From an uncultured Lachnospiraceae bacterium (GTDB lineage Bacteria > Bacillota > Clostridia > Lachnospirales > Lachnospiraceae), in NCBI GenBank assembly GCA_947625875.1, contig CANQQG010000027.1, positions 1-32,491 of the forward strand: a stretch of DNA of 32,491 nucleotides, read 5' to 3'. A program made the position numbers and the translations under genes. This document shows positions 14,369 to 23,810 of the stretch, piece after piece. Under the pieces are notes generated by a model, which was given only the letters and a program-made list of their open reading frames with translations, was not told where the DNA came from and did no database searches. Each line of letters opens with the position of its first letter. The first letter of the stretch is position 1.

Positions 14369-16789
14369 CTACAGCAGTTCTATCCGCCGCAAAGAAAAGT
14401 CCTGATACCGTTTTGTTAAATTCGGATTATAATACGGATCGCCTGCGCTTATGATATCCGACCAGCGGGCAGTAAAAATATCCACTTCCCGGTTATAGCG
14501 CGCCAGTTTTTCCGCCGTATTTTCCGTCCCTCTGGATTTATATTCATAATGGTGCAGCATTGCAAACGGATTGTATACGACCAGCCTGCCGCTGCGCCTT
14601 ACCTTTAAGCAGTAATCAATGTCATTATAAGCGACCTGAAGCCCGCCGTCCATGCCGCCGACTTCTTCAAATACGCTCTTTTTTGTCATCAGGCACGCCG
14701 CCGTAACCGCGCTGTAATCCTGCGGGCAGAAAATCCGGTTCTGATAGCCGCCGTTTTCTTTCGGGAATCCCTGAAACCCTTCGCCGCAGATGCCGCCGAG
14801 CCCGACGACCACGCCCGCATGCTGGATCGTGTCGTCAAAATAAAACAGCCTTGCGCCGCAGACGCCGACGTCCTCCCGCATACAATAACCGAGCATCTCT
14901 TCGATAAAATCCGGCGTGATCACTTCGGTGTCGTTATTCAATAACAGGATATATTCCCCGTTTGACTGCTCCACGCCGAAATTCGTGATCTTTGAATAAT
15001 TAAACGCTTCCTTCCAGAAAACAACGCGCACCCGCGCATCCGCTTCCTGTATCTTTTTATAATAATCAAACGTCTGCTCCGACGTGCTGTTATTTTCTAT
15101 AATCACAATTTCATAATTTGGATAAGTGCAGTTTTTAAGCACCGACTGCACACAGGTATCCAGATCATCAATATGATCTTTGTTTGGTATATTGATCGAT
15201 ACGAGCGGCGTTTCCCCCCACTGGTAGCGCGTATGGTAAATGCCTGCCGTTTCCGACGGGACTGCCGCTGCCGGAATCTGCATCCGCTTATAATGCGCGT
15301 TCAGGATCGCCTGCGCCCCTTCCGCCTGCTTTTGCGTATGTTCCCGCTTATGATAGACAGCCTGCGGCAGATGGCCTATTTTTTCCGCGCATTCCGCCGC
15401 ACGCAGAAAATAGTCATACGACGCATTCAGCCCAAACGACGGGTTCCATCCGCCAAGCTCCGCGAGCAGATCGCCGCGCAGAAACACCGCATGTCCAATA
15501 TAATTCATCGCCCGCAGCATATCAATATTAAAATCAGATTTAAAAACCGGCTCGCTATACTGCTTTCCGTCATCAGAAACAATATCTTCGTCCGTATACA
15601 CCATGGACATACCCTCATGCCCCTGCGCAAACCGGAGCGCGTCATAAAAAGCATTCGGTTCAAACGTATCGGCGGGAGCCGCAAATGTCACCCACATCCG
15701 ATCGTCTTTTAACTGCCGCAGCCCTTCGATCGCAGCCGCGATCCGATGCTGATATTCCGCCTGCCCTTCTACGGAAACAGGCATTAGTTTCTCACAGACT
15801 GCGCGTCCGCTGTTCCCCAGGCGTTCCCGCAGCTTTTCCTGCTCCGCGCCGGTACATGCCACCACCCATTTCCAGTTTTGATACGTCTGGCTCTCTAACG
15901 ACTGCGCCAGGGTTATCATATGGCGCGTATCTTCATAGGGCGTAATGCAGCAGACCAACGGCGCATTCTGCGGCTGGGCGTTCCGCTGCTGCTCCAGCTG
16001 CTTTTGCGTCGGCATATTTTTCCTGCGCCACTTCATATAATTCCCGGTATCGCCAATGATCTCATACAATTCATTGACCGCGCGCCGAAATGTCTGTTTT
16101 ATTCCGTTGCGCTTCATATAATAATGCGCTTTTTTCAGATACAGCATGATCCTGCGCCTGTCCACCGCGCGGAACGGGTACACCGCAGACATTTCCCCGT
16201 CCGTTATCTGTAAAAAGAGCTTTTTCCGCCCGCTCATTGGCACTGTGACCGTAAACCCGCTGTCCGCCAGCGTTTCGGATTCCCGATACTCCAACGCCAC
16301 ATCCGGTCTCGGGAAATGGCTGACCTCACACTGGACAGGCGTCTTTCCCTTATCAAAAATATTAATTTTCACCGGAGTTTCGGAAGCGGCCCATCCCGCC
16401 ACAACGTAATCCGCGCCCGTAATCTGCATACTTGTAATCCGGTAGCTCAGCTGCTTTTGCATTTTGCGAAGCCGTCTGGCGCTGCACTTATATACCGTCC
16501 CGCCGCCAGCCAGCCGCAGGGACAGCGCTCCGAAACCACGCAGGGAATTTGGCGTCTTCGCAAGGATTACGTATTCTTTTGTCACCGCCAAGTCATACCT
16601 GGCATATTTTTGCTGTACAGATTCATCTTCCAGACAGCGCACCTGCGTTTCCAGCCGGTTTCCCCCGAAAAAGACAGACAGCGCCTCTGCGCCCATATCT
16701 TCCTTCGGATACCAGCCAATCAGCACAAAACACCCTTTATCCGCAATATGAAAATGCGCTTCCTGTACAACAAACTTTTTCCCACTCAT
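14369..16789 (-). CDS. Large GT2-type glycosyltransferase with two GT-A domains
   Basis: 806 residues. About 210 N-terminal residues look like two related beta-rich modules (FVLIGWYP and YVVAGWAA mark equivalent strands). A linker with the YMKWRRKNMPTQKQLEQQR element follows. A first GT-A-like domain (about 275-510) has a VYTDEDIV metal site. The second, more canonical GT2 domain (about 540-790) has LVSINIPNKD, IVIIENNSTSE, LLLNNDTEV, VTAACLMTKK and VAYNDIDYCLKVR. It is a soluble, membrane-associated enzyme that probably extends the polymer with two activities. It directly follows rfbB, so rhamnose transfer is plausible but unproven. AAAGGG precedes the ATG. Confidence 0.9.
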   Translation of the reverse strand: MSGKKFVVQEAHFHIADKGCFVLIGWYPKEDMGAEALSVFFGGNRLETQVRCLEDESVQQKYARYDLAVTKEYVILAKTPNSLRGFGALSLRLAGGGTVYKCSARRLRKMQKQLSYRITSMQITGADYVVAGWAASETPVKINIFDKGKTPVQCEVSHFPRPDVALEYRESETLADSGFTVTVPMSGRKKLFLQITDGEMSAVYPFRAVDRRRIMLYLKKAHYYMKRNGIKQTFRRAVNELYEIIGDTGNYMKWRRKNMPTQKQLEQQRNAQPQNAPLVCCITPYEDTRHMITLAQSLESQTYQNWKWVVACTGAEQEKLRERLGNSGRAVCEKLMPVSVEGQAEYQHRIAAAIEGLRQLKDDRMWVTFAAPADTFEPNAFYDALRFAQGHEGMSMVYTDEDIVSDDGKQYSEPVFKSDFNIDMLRAMNYIGHAVFLRGDLLAELGGWNPSFGLNASYDYFLRAAECAEKIGHLPQAVYHKREHTQKQAEGAQAILNAHYKRMQIPAAAVPSETAGIYHTRYQWGETPLVSINIPNKDHIDDLDTCVQSVLKNCTYPNYEIVIIENNSTSEQTFDYYKKIQEADARVRVVFWKEAFNYSKITNFGVEQSNGEYILLLNNDTEVITPDFIEEMLGYCMREDVGVCGARLFYFDDTIQHAGVVVGLGGICGEGFQGFPKENGGYQNRIFCPQDYSAVTAACLMTKKSVFEEVGGMDGGLQVAYNDIDYCLKVRRSGRLVVYNPFAMLHHYEYKSRGTENTAEKLARYNREVDIFTARWSDIISAGDPYYNPNLTKRYQDFSLRRIELL

Positions 16790-16800
16790 CGGTCAACCCT

Positions 16801-17883
16801 TTACTTCACCTGATACATTTCGTCATAATATTTCTGATAGTCCCCGCTTGTCACATGCGCCATCCATTCCTCATGCGCAAAGAACCACGCGATCGTCTTT
16901 CTGATCCCGTCCTTAAACATGACCTCCGGCTCCCAGCCGAGCTCCGCCCTGATCTTATCCGGCGCAATCGCATAGCGGCGGTCATGCCCTTTCCGGTCTT
17001 CCACATAAGTAATCAGATCATAGCTTACGGATTTTCTGCGCGGATCGTCCTGCGGCAGCATTTCAAGCAGCGTATCCAGGATAATATGGATAATCTCAAT
17101 ATTCTGTTTCTCATTATGTCCGCCGACATTATATGTCTCTCCGAGCCGCCCGTTTTCCTGCACCATATCGATCGCACGCGCGTGGTCCTCTACATACAGC
17201 CAGTCGCGGACGTTTTTCCCGTCCCCGTAGACCGGCAGCTTCCTGCCGTGCAGCGCATTGTTGATGATCAGCGGGATCAGCTTTTCCGGAAACTGATACG
17301 GCCCGTAATTGTTCGAGCAGTTTGTAATGTTTGCCGGGAACTGATACGTATCCACATAAGCCTTCACCAGCATGTCCGAAGACGCTTTGCTCGCGCTGTA
17401 CGGGCTGTGCGGCGCATACGGCGTCGTCTCATAAAAATAACCGCCGTCCTCGTCCAGCGAACCGTAGACCTCGTCCGTCGATACGTGCAGAAACCGTTTT
17501 CCCTCCTGAAAGCCGCCGTCCGGCAGCTCCCACGCCGCTTTCGCGCAGTTGAGCATAACCGCCGTCCCCATCACATTGGTCTGCACAAAAATCTCCGGAT
17601 TGCGGATACTGCGGTCCACATGGCTTTCCGCCGCAAAATGCACCACGCGGTCAATGTCGTTTTCTGAAAATATTTTTTCAATGGCTTCCCTGTCGCAAAT
17701 GTCAGCCTTAATAAACGTATAATTCGGACGTTTTTCTATATCCCGTAAATTTTCCAGATTTCCCGCATAAGTCAGCGCATCCACATTGATGATGCGTATC
17801 TCGTCTCCGTATTTGCGAAACATATAGTGAATGTAATTCGAGCCGATAAACCCGGCCCCGCCCGTTACCAGATATGTCCTCAT
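16801..17883 (-). CDS. rfbB: dTDP-glucose 4,6-dehydratase
   Basis: 360 residues of an extended short-chain dehydrogenase. The NAD-binding TGGAGFIGSN (7-16), the catalytic Thr-Asp-Glu in STDEVYG (136-138) and the YxxxK pair Tyr 162/Lys 166 are all present, as is the HFAAESHVDRS region typical of RfbB/RmlB. It converts dTDP-glucose to dTDP-4-keto-6-deoxyglucose, the second step of dTDP-L-rhamnose synthesis. Length matches the family. AAAGGAG lies 6 bases before the ATG. It follows rfbD by 20 bases; rfbA and rfbC are not in the window. Confidence 0.97.
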   Translation of the reverse strand: MRTYLVTGGAGFIGSNYIHYMFRKYGDEIRIINVDALTYAGNLENLRDIEKRPNYTFIKADICDREAIEKIFSENDIDRVVHFAAESHVDRSIRNPEIFVQTNVMGTAVMLNCAKAAWELPDGGFQEGKRFLHVSTDEVYGSLDEDGGYFYETTPYAPHSPYSASKASSDMLVKAYVDTYQFPANITNCSNNYGPYQFPEKLIPLIINNALHGRKLPVYGDGKNVRDWLYVEDHARAIDMVQENGRLGETYNVGGHNEKQNIEIIHIILDTLLEMLPQDDPRRKSVSYDLITYVEDRKGHDRRYAIAPDKIRAELGWEPEVMFKDGIRKTIAWFFAHEEWMAHVTSGDYQKYYDEMYQVK

Positions 17884-17903
17884 CTCAGTTCTCCTTTAAA
17901 TTC

Positions 17904-18782
17904 TCACGCATTGCCGGATCCGTCTGCCGGCCTGCCTAAATAAACCGCCAGCGCGTCTTTCCATTCCGGCATACGGAAATCGCCGGTCATGCGAAGCATC
18001 TGATTATCCAAAACCGCATTCGCAGGCCGCTTTGCCGCCGCGCCGTATTCCCCGGTCGTAATATATTCCACCTTTGTCGGCAGCCCCGCCTGACGGAAGA
18101 TCTCCACCGCAAAATCCGCCCAGCTGCAAGACCCCTCACAGGTTCCGTGGAAGACGCCATAATTCTGCGTCGGCTCCAGATAATGGATCATTTTCGCCAC
18201 ATCTTTTGCACTCGTCGGCGTCCCAAACTGATCGCCCACCACACGCACCGTTTCATTTGTCTCCGCAAGCTTTAACATCGTGCGCACAAAATTTTTGCCC
18301 TCGCCATAGAGCCATGCCGTACGGATAATAAAATATTTCTCCGCAAATTCCCGCACCATCTGCTCCCCGACATATTTCGTCCGGCCATATACGCTCTGCG
18401 GATCCGGCCGGTCATCCTCTATATAAGGCCGGTCCGTATCGCCGGAAAACACATAGTCCGTTGAGATCTGAAACATCTTCGCCCCAACCTGCGCCGCCGC
18501 GATGCTTAAATTCCGCGGCCCGACCGCATTGGCCCGGTACGCGTCCTCATACCGCGATTCGCAAAGATCCACCGCCGTCATCGCCGCGCAGTTAATAATT
18601 ACATCCGGCTTTATTTTCTGCACCTGTTTTAAAACTTCCTCCAGATTTGTGATATCCAGATCCGGCACATCGGTATTGATCAGCTCCGCCGCCGCTTCGG
18701 AAGCATATTCCTCATTTAACGCCCGTCCCAGCTGCCCGTTGCTGCCGGTAAGGAAAATCTTTCTCTTTGTCCCTGTCTCCAA
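17904..18782 (-). CDS. rfbD: dTDP-4-dehydrorhamnose reductase
   Basis: 292 residues when started at the TTG at 18782. NADPH-binding LTGSNGQLGR (11-20), ISTDYVFSG and the YGRTK YxxxK motif (Tyr 132/Lys 136) identify RfbD/RmlD, which makes dTDP-L-rhamnose from the 4-keto precursor. The TTG is chosen because GGAGGG lies 6 bases upstream and because the resulting N-terminus sits close before the first beta strand, as usual. A TTG further upstream at 18809 would overlap the HPr gene and has no ribosome site. It lies in the train glmM, HPr, rfbD, rfbB. Confidence 0.95.
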   Translation of the reverse strand: METGTKRKIFLTGSNGQLGRALNEEYASEAAAELINTDVPDLDITNLEEVLKQVQKIKPDVIINCAAMTAVDLCESRYEDAYRANAVGPRNLSIAAAQVGAKMFQISTDYVFSGDTDRPYIEDDRPDPQSVYGRTKYVGEQMVREFAEKYFIIRTAWLYGEGKNFVRTMLKLAETNETVRVVGDQFGTPTSAKDVAKMIHYLEPTQNYGVFHGTCEGSCSWADFAVEIFRQAGLPTKVEYITTGEYGAAAKRPANAVLDNQMLRMTGDFRMPEWKDALAVYLGRPADGSGNA

Positions 18783-18788
18783 TGTTTT

Positions 18789-18794
18789 CCCTCC
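18789..18794 (-). promoter_or_regulatory. Ribosome binding site deciding the TTG start of rfbD
   Basis: GGAGGG on the minus strand, 6 bases before the TTG at 18782 and 10 bases before the end of the HPr gene region (18799). It places the rfbD start downstream of the HPr stop and avoids an overlap. Confidence 0.65.
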
Positions 18795-18798
18795 GTTT

Positions 18799-19065
18799 TT
18801 ATTCGCCAAGCCCGGACGTGATCAACGCCACAATATCATGCAGCGCCTTTTCCTCATCGTCCCCTTCGCAGATCAATTCGATTTCATCCCCGCTCTTGAT
18901 GCATGCGCCCAGCACGCTCAATACACTTTTTGCATTTGCAATATTATCACCATTATATTTAAATGTAATCACTGCATTGTACTCCATCGCAGCCTTACAC
19001 AAAATCCCTGCCGGACGCAGGTGCAGCCCGGTCGGATTTTTTACCTTTACCTTCTGACTAACCAT
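18799..19065 (-). CDS. HPr family phosphocarrier protein
   Basis: 88 residues, the usual HPr length. The phosphorylatable His 15 lies in GLHLRPA with Arg 17 conserved, and NAKSVLSVLG supplies Ser 47, equivalent to regulatory Ser 46 of Bacillus HPr, so phosphorylation by both enzyme I and HPr kinase is possible. The C-terminal GLGE is also HPr-like. HPr carries phosphate from PEP to sugar permeases and, when Ser-phosphorylated, acts in carbon catabolite control. Here it is lodged between glmM (12-base gap) and rfbD, with no other PTS gene nearby. That suggests a regulatory or dedicated role, possibly Crh-like, though His 15 is retained. GGGTGGGA precedes the ATG. Confidence 0.93.
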   Translation of the reverse strand: MVSQKVKVKNPTGLHLRPAGILCKAAMEYNAVITFKYNGDNIANAKSVLSVLGACIKSGDEIELICEGDDEEKALHDIVALITSGLGE

Positions 19066-19077
19066 AATTTTCCCACC

Positions 19078-20427
19078 CTACAACATAATTTCTGTAATCA
19101 GTTTTGCCAGTTTCGTGGCCTCCTCTTCAATTTCCTTCTGATCCTTCCCCTCGATCATCACGCGCACAAGCGGCTCTGTTCCAGACGGGCGGATCAGCAC
19201 TCTGCCTTCCCCATTGAATTTTTTCTCAAGCTGCGCGATCGCCTCTGCGATTTCCGCATACTCCATATAATGCTCCTTCTTATGGTTCGGCACCTTTGCA
19301 TTCACAAGCGCCTGCGGATAAATCTCCATAACAGAAGCCAGTTCGGAGAGCGTTTTCTTCGTCTCCACCATAACCTGCAGGACATGGAGCGCGCTCAGCA
19401 GCCCGTCCCCGGTCGTATTATCATCCAGAAAGATAATATGCCCCGACTGTTCGCCGCCGATATTATAACCGTTTTCCCGCATATTTTCCAGCACATAGCG
19501 GTCGCCCACTTTTGTCTTTTCAATATGCAGCCCCTTTTCCTTTCCCATAATGGAAAAACCGAGGTTTGACATGACCGTAACGACGACCGTATCCTTTTTT
19601 AATACGCCCTTTTCTTTCATATAATTGGCGCAGATCGCCATAAGCTGGTCGCCGTCTACGATATTGCCGTTTTCATCGACCGCCAGCAGGCGGTCGGCGT
19701 CTCCGTCAAACGCCAGCCCGATATCCGCTTTTTCATAGACGACGCGCCCCCGCAGCTCATCCATGTGCGTGGAACCGCAGTTTGCATTGATATTTGTCCC
19801 GTCCGGATGCACATGGATCGGAACCAGATCCGCGCCCAGCTCCTGCAGCGCTTTTACAGACGTATAATAGGACGCGCCCTCAGCGCAGTCTGCAACAATT
19901 TTCATTCCGCTCAGATCCACCGGAACGCATTTTTTTACAAACCTTACATACTCGTCGCGGATATCAAACCGGTAATCGATCCTGCCGATGCCGGAGCCGA
20001 TCGGCAGCGCGACGTCCTTCATATGGTTTCTGATCAGCGCTTCGATCTCGTCCTCCAACTCGTCCGATAGCTTGTAACCCTCTCCGTTAAAGAATTTAAT
20101 GCCGTTAAATTCCATCGGGTTGTGCGAGGCGGATATCACAACGCCCGCATCGACCTTATGCTTTCTGGTCAGATAAGCGACCGCCGGCGTCGGCACAACG
20201 CCCACATAAATCGCGTTCGCCCCGACCGAGCAAATGCCCGCCATCAACGCGTTCGCAAGCATCCCGCCCGAAATCCGCGTATCACATCCCACAATGATCG
20301 TCGCCTGGTGTTCCTTTTCCTTTGTCAATACATATGCGCCCGCCTGCCCAAGCTGTGTGGCGAGCTCAATCGTAAGCTCCGCGCCCGCAATGCCCCTGAC
20401 GCCGTCTGTCCCAAACATCCTGCCCAT
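19078..20427 (-). CDS. glmM: Phosphoglucosamine mutase
   Basis: 449 residues, full length for GlmM. The N-terminus [12 protein letters not shown], catalytic Ser 101 in [17 protein letters not shown], metal-binding DGDADR (241-246), sugar-binding GGEQSGH and the C-terminal phosphate loop [12 protein letters not shown] are all present. It interconverts glucosamine-6-phosphate and glucosamine-1-phosphate, feeding UDP-GlcNAc to peptidoglycan and surface glycans. The order cdaA-cdaR-glmM is conserved in Firmicutes, where GlmM can bind and inhibit CdaA. It begins 23 bases after cdaR; GGAGGG is slightly far (12 bases) from the ATG. Confidence 0.97.
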   Translation of the reverse strand: MGRMFGTDGVRGIAGAELTIELATQLGQAGAYVLTKEKEHQATIIVGCDTRISGGMLANALMAGICSVGANAIYVGVVPTPAVAYLTRKHKVDAGVVISASHNPMEFNGIKFFNGEGYKLSDELEDEIEALIRNHMKDVALPIGSGIGRIDYRFDIRDEYVRFVKKCVPVDLSGMKIVADCAEGASYYTSVKALQELGADLVPIHVHPDGTNINANCGSTHMDELRGRVVYEKADIGLAFDGDADRLLAVDENGNIVDGDQLMAICANYMKEKGVLKKDTVVVTVMSNLGFSIMGKEKGLHIEKTKVGDRYVLENMRENGYNIGGEQSGHIIFLDDNTTGDGLLSALHVLQVMVETKKTLSELASVMEIYPQALVNAKVPNHKKEHYMEYAEIAEAIAQLEKKFNGEGRVLIRPSGTEPLVRVMIEGKDQKEIEEEATKLAKLITEIML

Positions 20428-20450
20428 TTTTAATCTTAACCCTCCGAATT

Positions 20451-21893
20451 TTAATCCTCACTGTCGCCTGTGTCCGTATTTGTATTTGTATCTGAACGTC
20501 CCTGCCCGGCAGCCGTTGTGTCTCCATCCGCATTGCTGCCGTCTCCGTTTCCGTCCTCACCGCCTGTCTCGGTATCCGCCTGCGTATCTGCGGCGTCGTT
20601 ATCCTGTCCGCTGTCGTCGACGGTGTCTCCGTCCGATGCGTTCGTATCCGGCTCCGTTATAATCGTATATGGAACCGTTGTGTCCGCGACAATAAATTTG
20701 CTGTCCAGATTCAGCGTCAGCTGCCCGACATGGCTGCCCGCCGATACGCCTTCTACATCCAGCACCGGCCGCAGCGATGTTGCGGTAAGCTCCGACAGAT
20801 CACTGTTCAGCCCGAAAATTGTTATCTCCACAGAGCGCGTGCCAAACATAATGCGGTATCCTTCCGGCAGGTTATCCACGTCAATATTGTCAACCGGCAC
20901 CGTAAACGTCTTGCCCGCAAGCTGCTCCACGTCCACCTTCACGGTAATATTCGCCTGCGACGAATCGCTGAGCGTCACGCCTGACGGCAGATATTTTGTA
21001 ATATCGATCTGCTGTGTAAAAATCGCGTTTACCCCGTCTACATTGATGACCGTATCCGGTATTGTAATCGCGTTGATCCCATTCAAAACATCCGCGGTGC
21101 CTTTAATTTTTATCTCCTCCGGATCCGGCGTGACCGCGATCACCTCAAACCCCTCTTCCGGGTCGCCGCTGTAACCGGCGCGGATTGCGACATTCTTTTC
21201 CACCAGGATCTCGGCGTTCACCGTCACCGTGCTGATATTCATCGTAAGCCTTGTCGTGTCGACCGCTTCCCCGTCTTTATCCAGCAGCGCCGGCACGACG
21301 CTGTCCGTGATCCTGGACGTCATATCCGAAATGTCAATGGTCGCCTTCACCGACTCGATCTCCGAAACAATCGCCTTCGGGCCGGACACCTTTAACAGGT
21401 TCGGCGTCACCTCCATGCTGCCGAGCGCATACCCGTCCGCCGGATCCCCTTTTGCAACCGGCTGGATAATAAACTGCGCCCGCATCAGGTCTTCCAGGCT
21501 CACCTGAAGCTCTTTCCCGCGCCTCGAAATCGTAAGCTGGCTTGCGTAACGCAGCGCGACGATCTCAATCGGCACGACCGACGTATCATCCTGCTGTATC
21601 AGCTGGTTCATGTCCGCCGTCGCCTTGAAATCCGAAACGCTCAGCTTATCCACAATGCTCCGTTTCCCCGAAACATTAAACGTCACATTGCCCGATTCAT
21701 TAATCACCTCAAAATACTTTCCCATCGACGCAATAACGTCTTCGTTTTCTATCGTTACCGCAATCGTAAACGGCTTATTGATCGTCGGGTCGTCCAGATT
21801 TACAACCGCCATCCACATCCCGACCGCAAACAGGAGCGCGACTAACTTCAGCCCGAGATTATGCGTCAGTTTCTTTGCCAGCCTCTTTAACAT
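20451..21893 (-). CDS. cdaR: YbbR-domain protein, CdaA regulator
   Basis: 480 residues. A single membrane helix (about 12-32, [19 protein letters not shown]) is followed by about four extracytoplasmic YbbR repeats (about 45-400), and then an acidic Asp/Thr/Asn/Gly tail of roughly 65 residues. CdaR proteins contact the diadenylate cyclase CdaA and modulate c-di-AMP production. The ATG is well supported by AAGGAGG 7 bases upstream and lies inside the end of cdaA (35-base overlap), so translation is likely coupled. The long acidic tail is not a normal part of the YbbR fold and resembles those of the LCP proteins in this window. Confidence 0.95.
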   Translation of the reverse strand: MLKRLAKKLTHNLGLKLVALLFAVGMWMAVVNLDDPTINKPFTIAVTIENEDVIASMGKYFEVINESGNVTFNVSGKRSIVDKLSVSDFKATADMNQLIQQDDTSVVPIEIVALRYASQLTISRRGKELQVSLEDLMRAQFIIQPVAKGDPADGYALGSMEVTPNLLKVSGPKAIVSEIESVKATIDISDMTSRITDSVVPALLDKDGEAVDTTRLTMNISTVTVNAEILVEKNVAIRAGYSGDPEEGFEVIAVTPDPEEIKIKGTADVLNGINAITIPDTVINVDGVNAIFTQQIDITKYLPSGVTLSDSSQANITVKVDVEQLAGKTFTVPVDNIDVDNLPEGYRIMFGTRSVEITIFGLNSDLSELTATSLRPVLDVEGVSAGSHVGQLTLNLDSKFIVADTTVPYTIITEPDTNASDGDTVDDSGQDNDAADTQADTETGGEDGNGDGSNADGDTTAAGQGRSDTNTNTDTGDSED

Positions 21894-22764
21894 GCTTCAG
21901 CCTCCTTTGCAGTAATTGCAGGCGCGACGCCTGCGGCCGTTCCGCATTCTGGATCTCCACAAGCTGCGCGCGCAGCTCATCCTGCGTCAGCCCGCGGAAG
22001 ATCTCCCCGCCTTTGGCTGTCGACACCGCCCCTGTCTCTTCCGATACAATGATCGTCAGCGAATCGCTCACCTCACTGATGCCAACCGCCGCACGGTGCC
22101 TGGTGCCGAGTTCCTTGCTGATATTCATGCTGTCTGACAAAGGCAGATAGCAGGTTGCCGCCGTCACGCGGTTCCCGCGCACGATCACCGCGCCGTCATG
22201 CAGCGGCGTGTTTTTTTCAAATATATTCAACAAAAGCTGGCTCGTCAGGACCGCGTCCAGGTCAATCCCCGTCCGTTCATACTCCGCCAGCACAATATCC
22301 TGTTCCACAACGATCAGCGCGCCCGTCTTTACCTCGCCCATCGCAAAGGAAGCGCGCACAAGCTCCTGGATCGTCTTATCGCTGAACCTGCCGTTTTCCT
22401 GCAGCGTCCCGAAATTAAAAAGCGAAGCGACGATCCGCCGCCTGCCGACCTGTTCCAGAGCCTTCCGCAATTCCGGCTGGAAAATGACGACAAGCGCAAT
22501 CAGCACGACATTCGCCATCTTGCTCGCAAGCCACAGGATCGTACTCATCTGAAAGAATGCGGCAACGAGGATAAACAGCAATATAACAAGGATCCCTTTA
22601 AAAAGCATCCATGCGCGGGTATCCTTGATCCACACAAGCACTTCATAAAACAAAAATGTAATGATGAGGATTTCCACAATATCTGTCACATTTGCTTTCG
22701 GCGGATTGATCCAAAACATATATTTTTCAAAAAAACCCTGTATCGTACTGATGATCGTCTGCAC
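21859..22764 (-). CDS. cdaA: Diadenylate cyclase, membrane-bound
   Basis: 301 residues. Three N-terminal membrane helices (about 29-47, 54-72, 76-96) precede a DisA_N/DAC domain with the catalytic DGA motif (190-192, in LHDGAVIVRGN) and RHR motif (222-224, in GTRHRAAVGIS). It joins two ATP molecules into c-di-AMP, which controls osmolyte transport and cell wall balance. Length and domain order match CdaA/DacA. A basic helical tail of about 40 residues follows the cyclase domain and overlaps the start of cdaR. Confidence 0.97.
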   Translation of the reverse strand: MQTIISTIQGFFEKYMFWINPPKANVTDIVEILIITFLFYEVLVWIKDTRAWMLFKGILVILLFILVAAFFQMSTILWLASKMANVVLIALVVIFQPELRKALEQVGRRRIVASLFNFGTLQENGRFSDKTIQELVRASFAMGEVKTGALIVVEQDIVLAEYERTGIDLDAVLTSQLLLNIFEKNTPLHDGAVIVRGNRVTAATCYLPLSDSMNISKELGTRHRAAVGISEVSDSLTIIVSEETGAVSTAKGGEIFRGLTQDELRAQLVEIQNAERPQASRLQLLQRRLKHVKEAGKETDA

Positions 22765-22800
22765 ACACTCACTTCCTTCCGCCCTTTTGCCTGTAGCCCC

Positions 22801-23802
22801 TTAATCGTCATTCATATGGATATCCATGTCTTCCATCAGTTCCTCGCGGGTAACGCCGTCCCTGCGCGGCCTGCCGTTGCTGCTTATCTTCTTTATCGTT
22901 TTTTCCCGTCCGGACACATAACGCTTCGGTATCGCCTTGACATAATAATAATACTCATCGTCCTCAAACTGCACCCGTTCCGCCCTCGTATAATCCAGGT
23001 TGAAGAAAAAAAACTGAAAAACAAAAGCGATCAGCGCGCTCACGACACAGCCGACCGTAAGCGGCGCCATCCTGTCATAAATGCCAATGTCCATATAACC
23101 CATAAACAATGCAAAATACTCCAAAAGCATGCCTGTCACGATCGCGATCGTCCATGCATAATCAACCGAAAGCCTGCGGATAATAAATACAACAAGCGCC
23201 ACGGCGGCAAACACAAGCGCCGTCAGATACATTTCCCTGTTCCCGACAAGCTGGTTGATGATCTCTGCAAATTTATCCGTAATCTGCTCTCCCTCATCTA
23301 CCGTTGCAAGGCTTGCCTCATTGGCAATAACGCCTTTTAAGAAAAAATACATCACTGTCCCGCATACCGTTGGGATCACCGACGTGGGAGACTGCAGCAG
23401 CCCGTTTACCACAGGCATGACATACGGAATGCCAAGTCCGAATGCAAGCGGCGTCAGCAGCGCATTATACGCCATCTGCGGCGCAAAACGGAAATACAGC
23501 AGATACATAATAACAAACAGCAGGAGCGCCGTCACGCCGACCGGCAGAGACAGCGCATAACAGTGCAGCGTGACCAGCGCGCCGGTAATCAGAAGCATGA
23601 CCGACATTGGAAGTATCGATGCGGCCAGCGCCAATATGACTAAAAACGGAACGCTGTTTAAACGCTGCATATAGCCCAGTTTTTCCCTGATCAGCAAAAA
23701 AATCCCAATTGCCAGTATGAATTTGAAAACCGGAAGCAGATACGATTCATATTTGCTGTAAATCCCCCGCACCTGTTCCTTAAATTCCAGTAAAACAGCC
23801 AT
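22801..23802 (-). CDS. Multi-pass membrane protein of unknown function, upstream of cdaA
   Basis: 333 residues. About 270 residues hold eight to ten hydrophobic helices, interrupted by a polar loop (TVDEGEQITDKFAEI). A charged cytoplasmic tail follows, with an acidic/tyrosine cluster EDDEYYYYVKAIPKR and an acidic end. I do not recognise a characterised family; the pattern is that of conserved hypothetical proteins of Lachnospiraceae. AGGAGG lies close (4 bases) to the ATG. It is 36 bases ahead of cdaA and 8 bases behind another membrane protein, so all are probably one operon. A role in c-di-AMP signalling or envelope assembly is suggested only by position. Confidence 0.85.
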   Translation of the reverse strand: MAVLLEFKEQVRGIYSKYESYLLPVFKFILAIGIFLLIREKLGYMQRLNSVPFLVILALAASILPMSVMLLITGALVTLHCYALSLPVGVTALLLFVIMYLLYFRFAPQMAYNALLTPLAFGLGIPYVMPVVNGLLQSPTSVIPTVCGTVMYFFLKGVIANEASLATVDEGEQITDKFAEIINQLVGNREMYLTALVFAAVALVVFIIRRLSVDYAWTIAIVTGMLLEYFALFMGYMDIGIYDRMAPLTVGCVVSALIAFVFQFFFFNLDYTRAERVQFEDDEYYYYVKAIPKRYVSGREKTIKKISSNGRPRRDGVTREELMEDMDIHMNDD

Positions 23803-23810
23803 CGTTCCTC

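Noticed and set aside
16549-17667. Plus-strand open frame of 372 codons
   Set aside because: Antisense to rfbB and the large glycosyltransferase, both of which have clear family motifs on the other strand.
22198-23340. Long plus-strand open frame of 380 codons
   Set aside because: It is antisense to cdaA and the membrane protein upstream. The translation is rich in His, Arg, Lys and Gln with no domain, typical of a shadow frame in this base composition.
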